From Typha latifolia (Eukaryota; Streptophyta; Magnoliopsida; Poales; Typhaceae), in NCBI GenBank assembly GCA_019914945.1, contig CM034102.1, positions 1,353,501 to 1,417,500 of the forward strand: a stretch of 64,000 nt of DNA. Direction: 5' to 3'. Below, piece by piece: positions 43,101 to 54,229 of the stretch (its first letter is position 1; each line of letters starts with the position of its first letter). The notes under the pieces are model-generated. The model saw only the letters and a list, made by a program, of their open reading frames with translations, was not told where the DNA came from and made no database searches. Position numbers and translations under genes: made by a program.

Positions 43101-46100
43101 TTTTGCTCTTATATGATATTGTGTTGGGTGGATATATTGAAATAGCTATCTCTAAATATTAGTTAGTCCACTTTGAATATGCATTCTTATCTTCTTTTGT
43201 CCAACTGATATTCAGTTTTAGATCATTTCACCTAACAATACCTTGGGATTGACAAGCAGTAGTGAGGGGTTAAGGAAAGAAAGAGGATGGTCTATAGGAT
43301 GGTTATTTTTTGGGAACCAAAGGAAAGAAAGAGGAAGAAAAAGGCAGTGAGGGGTTAAGGAAATACCTATATCAGTCTGTGGGAAATTAATTTAAGATCA
43401 TGTGCTACTAGATTTAAACAAATGGATTATATTTGAGATCAATCAATTAAAAGATGATCCAACAGGAATGCTGTCAATCCAAGTAGATATATATGTGGAA
43501 GATATAATTAGTATTAAATAGATCTTTATAAGGGTGGCAATCGGATTGGGTTAAGCGAGCTTGGGTCGGGTCAGATTTGAATCGAGTCAAGTTCATCCTA
43601 ACATGAACACGACCCGATTTTCAAACATGTCAAATTTGGTAAACATGAGTATAACTCGATTATTAAAAGGATAACACGGGCACAATCTGCGTAATCCGTT
43701 TAATAAACGAGTCATATAAACGTAATATGTTAACATGATCAGATTACTTTTAAAAACAAGCACAAAATAAAGAAAGTTGCACAATTAAAAAGGAACTCAT
43801 ACAGACAAAAGAGTTAGAAAACTGTGAACTAAACTAAACTAAACTATTAGATTCTAATTCATTCTAATTATTGTTGTGAGTAAGAATAAGTAACATGATA
43901 CCAAGTTCAAGAATTTGCATACGGAAACAACTTTTTTAAGAATAACCAACATTCTAAGAAAAGTGAAACATATTAATATATTTAAATTTTAAGCATAGAA
44001 TTGTTTCATTTTCATACACCCAAATATCTGCCTTTCTTTCCTTGTCTTGGAAATTAATCTCTATTCATATAGGAAGACAGAAAATTCACAAACCAGTGTG
44101 AACAATAAAAGACCGAATAAATTTAAAAGGGTATTCCCTGATTACAACTTAACCAACTAATAGGAAATTTCTGTGGTTCATTAACATATCAAAAGAATTA
44201 GTAACTGCAGTATACATGACACGAATTCTACAACACCCAAATATTAGCTAAACATCTTCCGAAAACCTCATTCCATTACACAGGGAAATGGTATCAAAAT
44301 AACAATTTGATCTTTAAAGTACAAAGTTATCCAGTAGATCAAGAAGCTCGCTACAAATTCAGATCAAGTAGAAGTAACTGGTTCAACCCTTCAAATGGGA
44401 GTGCTACCAAGAATTCGATAACTGAAAGAAGCCTTGGATTTTGGACTTCAAACTGTTTTGAGGAGCTTGGGGGTTGATATCCATGGTGACTCCAAAACCC
44501 ACTCGAGATAAGAAATGCTTTTTTGTTTGCAAAGCAAGGGTTGAGCTCCATGGTGACTCCGAAAACCACTCGAGACCGGTGTGGTGGGCAACGGCGTGGA
44601 GGCTGGTATGATGATTTTAGGATTTGAGGATTTGAAAGGGGCAAGGCTAGGCAAGGGATTGGAGGAGAAAGAGGCATGCTGGCTGGCTCTCAAAATGAAC
44701 TGAAAGTGAATGAGGACTTAAAGTTAGAAGAAATCTAACTAATAGTCATATATATATACATATCGGATTGGAGGGTTAACCCAACCTGACATGACTTGTA
44801 TAATTAAACAGGTAAATGGGTCAGTGGTGTAAAGTATAAACCAGAACATGGCCTAATTATTAATTGGATTAGACGGGTTGAGTCATTTACGATCCGAACT
44901 TGATTAGACTAAACCCAAACCTATTAAAAAATTGAATTGTTTTATAAGATTATCAGATCAGGTCAGTTTTTTCCCACCCTAGATCTTCAATTCACTTTTG
45001 GTTGATTTTCCAATGCAATATGTCTCTTTGACAGAAAGATTTAGCAGCAGCTAGCTTAAGTACTTCTGCTCTCTCGCGTTATGCACAAATAAAGTCATCT
45101 TTGCCTCTTCCTGTTTTCCTTTGATGCCCCTCTCATCATGAGGGTTGGGTGCATCATTTACCCACTTACCCCCTCCAAGCCCTATAATTGTTGTGCTAGT
45201 CAACACCTTGAGCATACTTAGCTGATGGGAAAAGTTGATCTGCTAGTAAAGGACCTGGGAAGTGGCCAACAGGAAGAAAAGTGACTTGTTATTTACACAT
45301 CTGAAGAATTATGTTTTTCCTTTTTCTATGATATGGTTGTTGTCTTGTTGATTTTGCACAACTCAAAACTCAATTGTCATGTGGCTACTGGTTAGCCATA
45401 AATTAGATTATTTCACTCAAATAATAGACTTCAAAGTTAAAACATTCATTTAGATGGAAACTTGAACAAGTTATGAGTTTATAGTCCTGTACTCTTGTTG
45501 AATGCTTTTCTAGAAGCATGTACTTTCTAGGTTTCTAGCTTATAATTCACTTCTGTGCTTACACAGGAGGTGAAAAATGAAGATGTTCTGCTAGATATTC
45601 AAATTATGAATTCTTAACACAAGTGATATCTAATGCTGATAAAATTTCACAATGTCATATTTCCTCCGATATGATGACTGCAAATATCAGTCTTGAACTT
45701 GAGCTGTTTGTACATTATTCAAAATATTAAGGCGTTGTTCTTAGACAGTTGGCTGTCTTCACATGACCAATTAATCCTTTTAGCAAATAACTTTTTGCTT
45801 CTGCAGATTACGGTTCCCAAAGAGCATTCAACTGGGTTTCTTATACATTTCAGTGGATGGAGTGAATCTTATCTATTAACTGCAGAAAGTAGCTTGTAAG
45901 TATAGACATTCTCATCACTAATCAGTCCATAGATAGTGTATGATTGATTCGATAATTTGTTCATGATTATTGTTTTCTTTTTTCTTTTTTTATATTTCTG
46001 CAGATTGCGTGACATTATTGTGCTTACCATGAGACTGTTTCTTCTGAGGGTATGACTTATATCTATTTTCAAAAAAAAGATATGAATATGATGCTAGGCC

Positions 46101-47204
46101 TTGTTGGCTTTTATTAACTTCTTTGGAAAAGATTACAAAATGCTGCAAGTATCATCTGACTTTATTATCACCCTTTGTGATAAAACTGATGCATATTATG
46201 CTCCTTTTTTAATGATTTACTGGTGGCATAAAGTTCAAATGACATTGCTGCTCCTAATAATTAAAAGGAATGCTAGTAGTAATAAAAAAGATTGTGGCAA
46301 TGGTTTTTCATATTCTGAAGTCACTTTGTAACATAAACATAGTTCCTGAGTTGATTTTCCTTTTTAATGGTACAAATTGATGGTAGCATCATCATCTCTG
46401 CACGGAATTTAAAGCTTTGTGGTCCATAAATGTGTAATGTGGGCCTAAATCCAAGTATTATGAAGAGTAGAAGCAAAGTTAGTCATCAAATAATGGACAT
46501 GTTTGCTTCACATAGAAATGCACTTGTACATGTAAGGAAGCAAAAGAAAACCTTATTTAGCAAGGGAAAACAAAAATTAAACTTTATCAGTCCTTCAAAA
46601 TTAGAGTCATTGTGCAATCATGACAAAATGTTCCATTATCCCATATGTATGATAGCTCAAAAGCTCAACTTATATATAACAAATGTTGATGCTCTTGTTG
46701 TTATGTCACATACGGGTCACTAGGTTATTTGTTTAAATTCAGTTTCATGACAATTATCATATTTGATTACCGCTATGCAGACTGGAATAGAAATGGCATT
46801 TCTCGGAGACCATTTGTCTAGCATTAGTTCAATCAAACTTCAATGTGCGCTCAAATTAATTTGAAATAACTCATGCCAACATCAAGGTCTTGGCATGGTA
46901 GAAAGTCTATCATGTTTTTGTTTTACTGAATTCTGCCCTTTTATCTGTTATCACCTATAGAAGAGGAAGTTAAGATAATATCAAGTACCTAATTAATCCT
47001 GAAGATGCTTTACTTGAGTATGTTAATGCTGTAATAGCATATTTGATATGGTGTTTGCTTATGACTTCTTACCATCATCACAAGTATTTAGGATGGATCT
47101 TTTTGTGATTGCTTCTCAGAATAGATTGATAATATTGACAGGCTTCAAACTTAATGCAGGCGATCAAGAAAAATAGTCAAACGAAGAGTTGTGTGATCCT
47201 TTAA
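40116..47204 (+). CDS. Uncharacterised plant-specific protein with C-terminal CaaX-like CVIL, nine exons
   Basis: Exons: 40116-40319, 40397-40439, 40846-40937, 41882-41930, 42798-42868, 42967-43080, 45807-45895, 46004-46049 and 47160-47204. They give 753 bp and 250 residues, and every join is in frame. The N-terminal 50 residues are acidic and disordered. The rest carries blocks that I associate with the C-terminal region of a plant-specific family often linked to coiled-coil proteins: YAVNGAIRCEFAWMRYFDNG, VYLVTADDVDLYLAVEV, LRIYANEHRKISCD and RDIIVLTMRLFLLR. The function of that region is not known to me. It is predicted to be beta-rich. The last exon adds AIKKNSQTKSCVIL, a basic patch ending in C-V-I-L, which fits a CaaX prenylation box (Leu at X, type I geranylgeranylation). 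ATG 40116 is the only in-frame Met, although the frame is open for 87 codons before it. A short upstream ATG (40030) opens an overlapping frame. Intron 6 contains an hAT-like insert. Confidence 0.72.
43529..44981. mobile_element. hAT-like non-autonomous element, 1453 bp, in intron 6
   Basis: The left end reads TAAGGGTGGCAATCGGATTG and the right end TTTTTTCCCACCCTA, giving imperfect terminal inverted repeats of the (T)AGGGTGG type. The flanking octamers GATCTTTA (43521-43528) and GATCTTCA (44982-44989) match at 7 of 8 positions, as expected for an 8-bp hAT target duplication. Sub-terminal regions carry GGGTCGGGTC-like and GGATTGG motifs in opposite orientation. No transposase frame is visible. 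Inside, two 38-bp direct copies (44471-44508 and 44538-44575) contain the shared core ccatggtgactcc. The element is wholly intronic. Confidence 0.72.
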
Positions 47205-50004
47205 CAAGCAGAAAGTAGTAGCTGTACCACAACATTTAGTGAGGTCATATTTTTATGCCGTGTGTGTCAGTTGTTATGTGTAAATTTCCTATGGTGCTGA
47301 GCAACTTGTTACCACCCACAGAAGAATCACTTTCCTTTTATTTGCAAGGTTCAATTGTCAGCACTACTTCAAATCTTCAATCCTTTCCTGATCTATAGTA
47401 AACTGGTGTATAGAACTGCTAACACTGCAGAGCATATGAAGGATTAATATCATCTACTTGTACACACCCCCCTTGTGAGTATATTCTGCGTAATTAAACA
47501 GATCTTACGAGAAACTAAGTGATTGATACATGCATAAGTTGTCGCCGTTATTTTACTCTTATTTTTCTTGGCCAAAGGATTCAGCTCTCGTGTCAATGCA
47601 TATATGAGTCATCACTGATTGAAAACCAGCTAGTCTTAATTTTGGCTCTGGAGAATTTTTTTTTGGTTTTTGTCAAGACGAGATGATCTCGTGATCGCTG
47701 TTATTATGATTTCGTTAAATATCTATCCTATATGTAATCAGTAGCCTCTTCTGGTTCTCTGATGTAAAAATACTTTTCCCTTTTTTTCTTTTTCTTTCTG
47801 AGTTCATACTAAAGTTTCAATGTACTTAAACAAAATAATGTCTCAGCTGGGCTGATCACCAGAGGCCTAAAATGTACTGGAAATGTGGCTAAATATATTT
47901 TTTTATAACAGAGGACATTAATGACAATTAAAACCCTACAAAGAGGTGCCAACTTTGGATGGGGAGAGGACAAAGCAAGGCCGCAAGATATATTCACAAA
48001 TTTCGATAGATATTTAAGTTGTATTCTCCTGTTGAAGATCGAATTAAACTCCCTTCTACTTGGGAATGGAATTTAAAGAAGACAGCCATACCGCGACACA
48101 ACTGCTCCTGTGATCTGCCATGATTGGACACATCCATGTTGCCTGTTCTTTACATTCAGTATATTGACTGAATATAACCATTTTTTCCCTCTCTTCCTCT
48201 CTAACCACAACTAATAAATGCCTGTAGTGATTTTATTTTATTTTATTGTTATGGGCCACCTTGGCAAGCACATCTGGGAGAGAGACTATCTGAGACATTC
48301 AATTCTAACTTTGGCACCAGTCTCACGTCGTTGGATGGTGGAGAAGCCAAGGAATTGAATCCTCATCAAATGCATCTCTCTGATCCATCATAAATATCAC
48401 ATTCAGGTAAATAGAAAGGAAATAGAGTTTGGATCTTCTACTGAAAACAAGAAGATGATTTATCTTCTAAGACATATAAAAATATCATTATACATATAAA
48501 AATTGTGATCTATTAAATTATTTTCTAAGACAATGATTTATCTTGCTGAAATTACGGAGGAATATTACTTTTTTTTTAACCGGGAATATTAGACCAGTCA
48601 AAAGCTCAAAAATATGATGCTGTGCTGTACTACTGTTTCTCTCTTTAGTTTCCTTGTCTTTCACTTGAGCTTTTTCTCCTTTACTTCTCCTTGGCATGCC
48701 TCTCACTCCATGTACTGGCGAAATAATGAGGGATAATAATGGCCTTCTTTTCTTTGTTGGTTGTACTGCAAGTTTGAATGCTTCCTTAGTTGTCTCCGTT
48801 GTCAGCCATTGGGAAGAGACAGATACCTCTCATAGTTCAAAATGAACACTTGAATATGCTTGACTAATGACTAGTGTTGCATAAACAAATGGAGAGACTT
48901 GTCCTTATGATTTGTTGCTTGTTATGATACTCACCTTATTTAATAATTTTCTAAGTACTAGTTTAACTTGTGTTAGTTACCTCTGCCTTCAGACTTCTGC
49001 ATGATAACATAGTATAATCTTCTGTTGAAGCTTTATTAGTTCAAGAAAGAGTGAGCAGCCCAGTACGTACGATTGAATTCTGCTTCTGTGTGGACCAAAC
49101 TAAACTTTATTCGCCAGAATCCACAAGATCAAAGAAACGACAGCAAAGGTCGAAAGAAAAGGGAAAAGAGAGGAGAGTGAGAGAGAGAGAGAAGAAAAAA
49201 GAAAGGATTAGGTCAAAGCACGAGTGGAAAAAGTAATGCTAAAAGAGAAGAGGAAGGAGAGACATGTATTGCTACGCTTTCTCTGGCTGTCACCAAATAT
49301 TACCTAAAACTACTCATTAAGATGCTACTACCAAGCATGTCTAAATCTAAAAGTGAGAGAGATTTCTTTTTCTTTCAAGTCCAGTATGGCATCATTCCAT
49401 AGCATGCATGCATGCATGCAATGCTTCAAACCAATGGTAATATCCTTGTGGAGTTATCACAAGATTCAGAACCACACACAAAATGATCAAGAAATATTAT
49501 TAACCTTACTATGGATGATCTTCATTAATTAACTAGAGTTAAAGCTTACCAACCCTAAGTCCACTTGTGGAACCATTCATTAGATATGGCAGCTGACAAG
49601 ATGAAGTGTGAGTTATTTTGCTGAATTGGTCTCGTGGAAGTGATGATTGACAACGATGCAAAAGAGAGTCCACTAGTATTTATTTATCACTATCAAATGT
49701 TTGGAGGACTAAGGAGATCATTTCATGGAGATATCTCTCTCGCGTTCGGGATTATCAGAGCCCATGTCATTAAACGATCGACTTGTCATAAGTGGATAAA
49801 GAGCTTTTAACACACAGAGGATCCTGCAGCCCAGGTTCTGCCAATTTGTATTATGCCACGTGTCAAGAATGTTGGAAGTTCATACAAGCTACATTATTGG
49901 GAATATGTGCCCTTACAAGGTTGTATCACTGTATGGGGGTATTTGTAAGGCAAACCATCCGACTATTGTAAAGTTGGTAGAAACATCCTCTGGATGAAGA
50001 AAGT
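47205..50004. other. 3' flank and long AT-rich intergenic region, no gene recognised
   Basis: The start is probably 3'UTR of the preceding gene. The rest has no frame that looks protein-coding on either strand. A GCAT tetranucleotide run is at about 49402-49420, and a purine-rich patch at about 49135-49260 (agagagagaga, gaagaagaaa) makes spurious open frames. Confidence 0.4.
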
Positions 50005-50700
50005 CCTAGAGTAGACTCAACTCTCGTATAATTATTATAGAAAAAATTATTTGATGATTTAGTGGCTTAGCTTAATAGCTTGGCTCATGATGATTAATGG
50101 CTCGGTGATGCTGTAGCCTAGAGGAGCAGCTCGTCAGTGCGACGATTAGAGTGATGTTTCGACGGCATTTAATTCCAAGCAATAACTCGGTGGCACACAC
50201 AGCTTGGAGCGTTAGTGAGGTCCAGATGTTTTTGTATTTAGAGAAAGTTGACTATTTATCTAACTCAAATCTAGTTAGGGACTTGAATTTAATTTCAAGA
50301 AAAAAAAATTCCTTCACGGCACCAATCAACTCTTGTAAAATAAGTAGGTACCTCCCCTAAGACCAATGAGATCGTAGGGTCGACTCTAATCCCAAATAAT
50401 TATTGTGAAAAAAATTATTTGGTGGTTTGGTGGCTTGGAGTGATGTCTCGGTGGCATTTAATTTGGTTTAATAGCTCAACGACGCATACGGCTAAAACTT
50501 TATTGTAGAGAAAATTATTTGGTGGTATAGTGATTTAGAGCGATGTTTCGACAGTATTTAATTCGGAGTAATAGTTCAATGATGCATATAGCTTAAAGCC
50601 TAGACTATGCAGTTCAGTATATTAGGTAAAACTTATTAGCACCTAAGTGCATCTATATCTAGGGAGAGTTGGCCCTTTGCCTAGGTCATATATATCTAGC
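50005..50700. repeat. Three degenerate copies of a dispersed repeat
   Basis: Similar units start at about 50005, 50375 and 50500. Each has (a)attatt(a/g)t(a)gaaaaa(a)ttattt(g)(g/a)tg, then gtggctt or gtgattt, then gtgatgt(t/c)tcg(a/g)(c/t)(g/a)g(c/t)atttaatt, then aatag(c/t)tc(a/g)(a/g)(t/c)gatgca. The first unit carries an extra segment of about 70 bp. Units 1 and 3 are followed by related gagaaagttgactatttatct and gagagttggccctttgcct. The same family occurs at 30420-30660. Likely transposon debris; class not determined. Confidence 0.6.
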
Positions 50701-52292
50701 CTTCGGGCTATTGAATAATTAAAAACAAGTGTCTACGAGCTCTTCAATGATAAAAAAAAGTGTTCATCATAGTCCTAACTCTACTAGGGTTTCAGCTGCT
50801 TGTAGAGGACACCTTCTCACAATCATCGGCGCCTTGACAGGTCTTTCTTCCTCCTAGAGAGATCCACTCAACTCTATCTCCTATATATTCTCTTCCCCTC
50901 TTCTCCCTTTCTTCTTACTCCCTTCTTTCTAGTCGTTCCACCATTTTCCTTTCCCTCTTCTTCTCCGTTGCTGCATGATTTCTCCTCCGCTCTTCTCTCT
51001 TTACCTCCGTAACTCATGTGACTAGTGAATTAGTTTCAACTATTGCACTGCCTTTCTTGCTGGCACTGAATTTCATCAGCGCTAGTAAAGTGTTGAGTTG
51101 TTTCCATTTTGTCGGGTGGATATGCTCCCTAGAGGTTTGAATTTTTTGCTAGTCTTCATTGGCTTCTCTCCATTGACCGCCATCGAGCTCCCTCCTAATC
51201 TCACCTGCCTAGCAGCTTGGTCGGAGCTTTGTCTTAGCTTGGCCTTGGCTAGAGCTTCGACTAGGCGAGGTTTGGGAGTCGATTTGGCCTGATTTTGACA
51301 GGATCGATTTGGTCCAACTCTATCGGTGTCAACTTAGTATGGCTCGAGTTGGGTTTGGTTTGGATGGCTTACTTTGGGCTCCTCTTCCTCTCCTCTTCAT
51401 CCTCATTAGTTTCTCGTGTGCACAATTGGAGGTTGTGATCATTGGTGTTTTGATGCTCCACCTCTTTTCAGTGGGCATTTTATGAGAGTTTTGGTTTGGT
51501 TTTCTTTGTTTAACCCTTGCTGCAATATTTTTTGTGTAGTTTGTTTCTTCTTCCTATTGTAGGTAGGTGATTTTCAATTTTCCAACTTCTGAGACTTCGA
51601 AGGGTTATGTCTTCGACTACTGGATTGCAATGAAATTGGAATCTGACTCGAGGCTCTTTGCTCCTATGAATATGTCACTGTCGTGCTTCTATTATTATTT
51701 TACGGTGCCTCCGGGCTTGATGTTTATTTTACTTATAGTATTGTCTACTATAGGTCAACTTTGAGGCTTGAGTTAAAAGAGTCATGATTCTATTTATCTC
51801 TCATCTGTGTATCAGACTGCATTTATAATTTTTAGATGTTAATAAAATATTTTTTCCTACAAGCTTTCTCTTACAAAAAAAAAGTCCATCATTGGAGAAG
51901 AACGTGTGATTAATGTAAAAAAAAGTTCATCTTTGGACAATTACTAAGATTTTTTGTTTTCCTTTTTCTAGTTTAATGTACTTTTTAATTTAGCAAATGC
52001 TAAAGATAATTATAATCTCGAGGGAACTCGGTTACTAATTAGATAGTTCATAGTTAAAATATCTTTGATCAATCTTTTATTCTCATTTTCATCAAAATAA
52101 AAATGAAAAAAAAGCAGGATTTACTAGATACGTTAATTATAACACTGCAAGTAAAATTTCTTTTTTTTTTCTTTTTTTTTTCCTCTTTTTTTTTCCAACA
52201 TCATCCTAAACGGGAGGCACAGTTTAAATGAGAGTAGTAAAAGAAAATAAAAATTATTTAAAAATTAAAAGCGAAATGAAGGAAGAATTAAT
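50701..52292. other. Spacer, possibly part of a decayed retroelement
   Basis: CT-rich and GC-moderate sequence (50760-51780) precedes an AT-rich tail with gttaataaaatattttttcc and an A run at about 51875-51885, which would suit the 3' end of a non-LTR retroelement. No reverse-transcriptase motif is seen in any frame. T runs at about 52160-52195 are low complexity. This is a suggestion only. Confidence 0.3.
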
Positions 52293-54152
52293 TTAATCAG
52301 CGACCGCCCACGTCATGTCCCCCTGGAAGATCCAGTGGCACACCTCGATTTCCCCGGGCTTTCCCCCGAGCGCCACGAATGCCCCGTGATTCGCGCTCCA
52401 GTCCGACGTGTCTAGATGACAGATGGCGACGCCGTGGTTGATCTTCTTCTTCGTATGGACGTTTAGGATCTCCGCTTCGTATACCCTCACCTTCGGCACC
52501 GAGTGACAGTAGTAGACCAAGTAAGGGAACAAGCTCTGGTGGCACGACACCGACTTGGTGACCTTACCGCCGTTTATCCCCTTCACCTCGCCAATTAGTA
52601 TGGGCCCCTTCGAGCCCTCGGCGGATTCGGTGCTGCGCGCCACCACGTCACCGCCCAGCACCGTCACGGCGAAGTCGATCACGTCCTCCGCCGACGTCGC
52701 GCACCGCTTAGTCTCGCCGCGGCTCGGCGGCCGCTCGCACTCCGCCACCGTGGCGGCCACCGTGCGACCCATAGCCGTGTCGGCGGGGATCGCGAACACT
52801 CCCCTGACGGCGGCGGCGGAGAATGGGATCAGGCCGGAGATCGACCGTGGGAGGAACGATCGCGGCGGGAAGCGATCGCGGATGTCTGGCATCGGCATCG
52901 CCGTCCCCGTCGCCAGATCCCTTTCCCTGAAGAACTTCCCCGGCTCCACTGCCCAACGATTCGCCGCCGGCGACCTCAGCGGCGCGGCGGCAGCGGAGGA
53001 GTTGTGGTACTCCTTGAAGTCGACTCCGGATTTGGCGTAGGATTTGAAGGTGGCGTTGTCTCCGAAGTACCTCTTGAAGGTGATCTCGTGGTTCGGGTTC
53101 GATCCCTCGCCATAACCCTTGAATGTTTCGCTTCCTTGGTTGAAGGATTTGCCATAGTTGTCGAAATCGGCACCGCCGCCATTGGCGTTCTTGGCGTAGG
53201 ACGCGAAGGAGTCGTCTCCTACGTTCGATTGGTCGCGGTAGCTCGAGAACCGATCGGATCCGGCGTTCCCGCCGGAGCCATACGATCGGAAGGTGTTCTC
53301 CGGCACGTTGCCGTTCTCACCGTAGGAGGCAAAGACGTCGGTGGCGCCGTTACCGCCCTCGCCGTAGTTGGCGAAGCCGGAGCCGATGACGTTGGACTCG
53401 TTGGCGTAGCTGGTGAACGTGGAGGTGACCCCGTTGCCGTTCTTGCCGTATCCAGTGAAGGATTGCTCGCCAGAGTTGGCCTCGCCGGAGTAGGAGGAGA
53501 AGGACCTGTCCCGGCCGTTGCCGGCGGCTTCGTAGTTGGTGAAGCGGAGATCGGGGACGTTGGAGGATGAGTCGTAAGAGGCGAAGGAGCCGGCGCCCCC
53601 GGTGGCTGCGCCGCCGTAGCTGGTGAAGTTTGCGGTGACGACGTTGCCGTCCCCGGCGTAGGAGGCGAAGGAGTCGTTGTGGGCGATCGAGTCGCGGGAG
53701 TAGCGGCGGAAGGTGTCGACGGGGTCGTTGAGGCCGGAGGAGTAGTTGGCAAAAGAGTCGGCCCCGCCGCCGACGCCAGTGCCGTAGTTGGAAAAGTTCG
53801 AGTTCTCATATCCGGAGAAGGATGAAGGGGTAGAGGAGGATAGGGAAAGGGTGTACGAGGAAGACGAGCAGAGGAGGCGTGCGGCGGAGCAGAATGCTGA
53901 GAGGTGGTCGGAGAGGTGGCCTGAGGCGGCGAGGGAGGAAAAGGTGGAGGAGTCGAGGGCGGAGAGAGGGGAGAGCTTGGAGACGAGGAAGGAGGGGTGG
54001 GGGTAGTTGTTGGGTACCTTACGGTTCCAGTACCGGATCAAAGCCGCCTTGGCCGTGAAAGGATTCACCGACGTGGAGGCACCAAACGCCGCCGCGTGGC
54101 AGATCAATACGAAGAGCAACGAGACGAGGTGGCGGCTGCTGGCCTTCGCCAT
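52293..54152 (-). CDS. BURP-domain protein, polygalacturonase-1 non-catalytic beta-subunit type
   Basis: This intronless protein has 619 residues from ATG 54150-54152. The chosen start gives a secretion signal (MAKASSRHLVSLLFVLICHA), then the family's FTAKAALIRYWNRKVPNNYP and PHPSFLVSKLSPLSALDSSTF. An in-frame ATG at 54210-54212 would put 20 residues before the signal and lies almost on the TATA-like element. The middle has 21 F-x-x-Y repeats spaced mainly by 10-14 Gly/Asn/Ser-rich residues. The C-terminal BURP domain (about 407-619) has all CH motifs: CHQSLFPYLVYYCH, AICHLDTSDW and VCHW. The tomato relative binds polygalacturonase in the wall and changes its location and activity. The protein is expected to be extracellular and to act in pectin remodelling. 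It is very GC-rich throughout. Confidence 0.93.
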   Translation of the reverse strand: MAKASSRHLVSLLFVLICHAAAFGASTSVNPFTAKAALIRYWNRKVPNNYPHPSFLVSKLSPLSALDSSTFSSLAASGHLSDHLSAFCSAARLLCSSSSYTLSLSSSTPSSFSGYENSNFSNYGTGVGGGADSFANYSSGLNDPVDTFRRYSRDSIAHNDSFASYAGDGNVVTANFTSYGGAATGGAGSFASYDSSSNVPDLRFTNYEAAGNGRDRSFSSYSGEANSGEQSFTGYGKNGNGVTSTFTSYANESNVIGSGFANYGEGGNGATDVFASYGENGNVPENTFRSYGSGGNAGSDRFSSYRDQSNVGDDSFASYAKNANGGGADFDNYGKSFNQGSETFKGYGEGSNPNHEITFKRYFGDNATFKSYAKSGVDFKEYHNSSAAAAPLRSPAANRWAVEPGKFFRERDLATGTAMPMPDIRDRFPPRSFLPRSISGLIPFSAAAVRGVFAIPADTAMGRTVAATVAECERPPSRGETKRCATSAEDVIDFAVTVLGGDVVARSTESAEGSKGPILIGEVKGINGGKVTKSVSCHQSLFPYLVYYCHSVPKVRVYEAEILNVHTKKKINHGVAICHLDTSDWSANHGAFVALGGKPGEIEVCHWIFQGDMTWAVAD

Positions 54153-54221
54153 TGGGAGGCAGAGAAAGAGGAAGGCGAGACTAGTACTGCTTTGGCGAGT
54201 TACACAGCTCATGAAGGGGAG

Positions 54222-54229
54222 AATAAATA
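54222..54229 (-). promoter_or_regulatory. Putative TATA box of the BURP/PG-beta gene
   Basis: The minus strand reads TATTTATT 70 bp upstream of the chosen ATG at 54152. Transcription starting about 30 bp downstream would exclude the ATG at 54212, which supports the 54152 start. Confidence 0.45.

Noticed and set aside
53004..53570. 188-codon open frame opposite the BURP gene
   Set aside because: It is a shadow of the FxxY repeat region. The high GC and regular repeat remove stops on the opposite strand, and the Val/Gly/Ala-only peptide has no domain.
53100..53820. Regular repeat spacing that could suggest a CRISPR-like or satellite array
   Set aside because: The periodicity comes from tandem FxxY codons inside a continuous coding frame; the DNA units are not identical and this is a eukaryotic gene.
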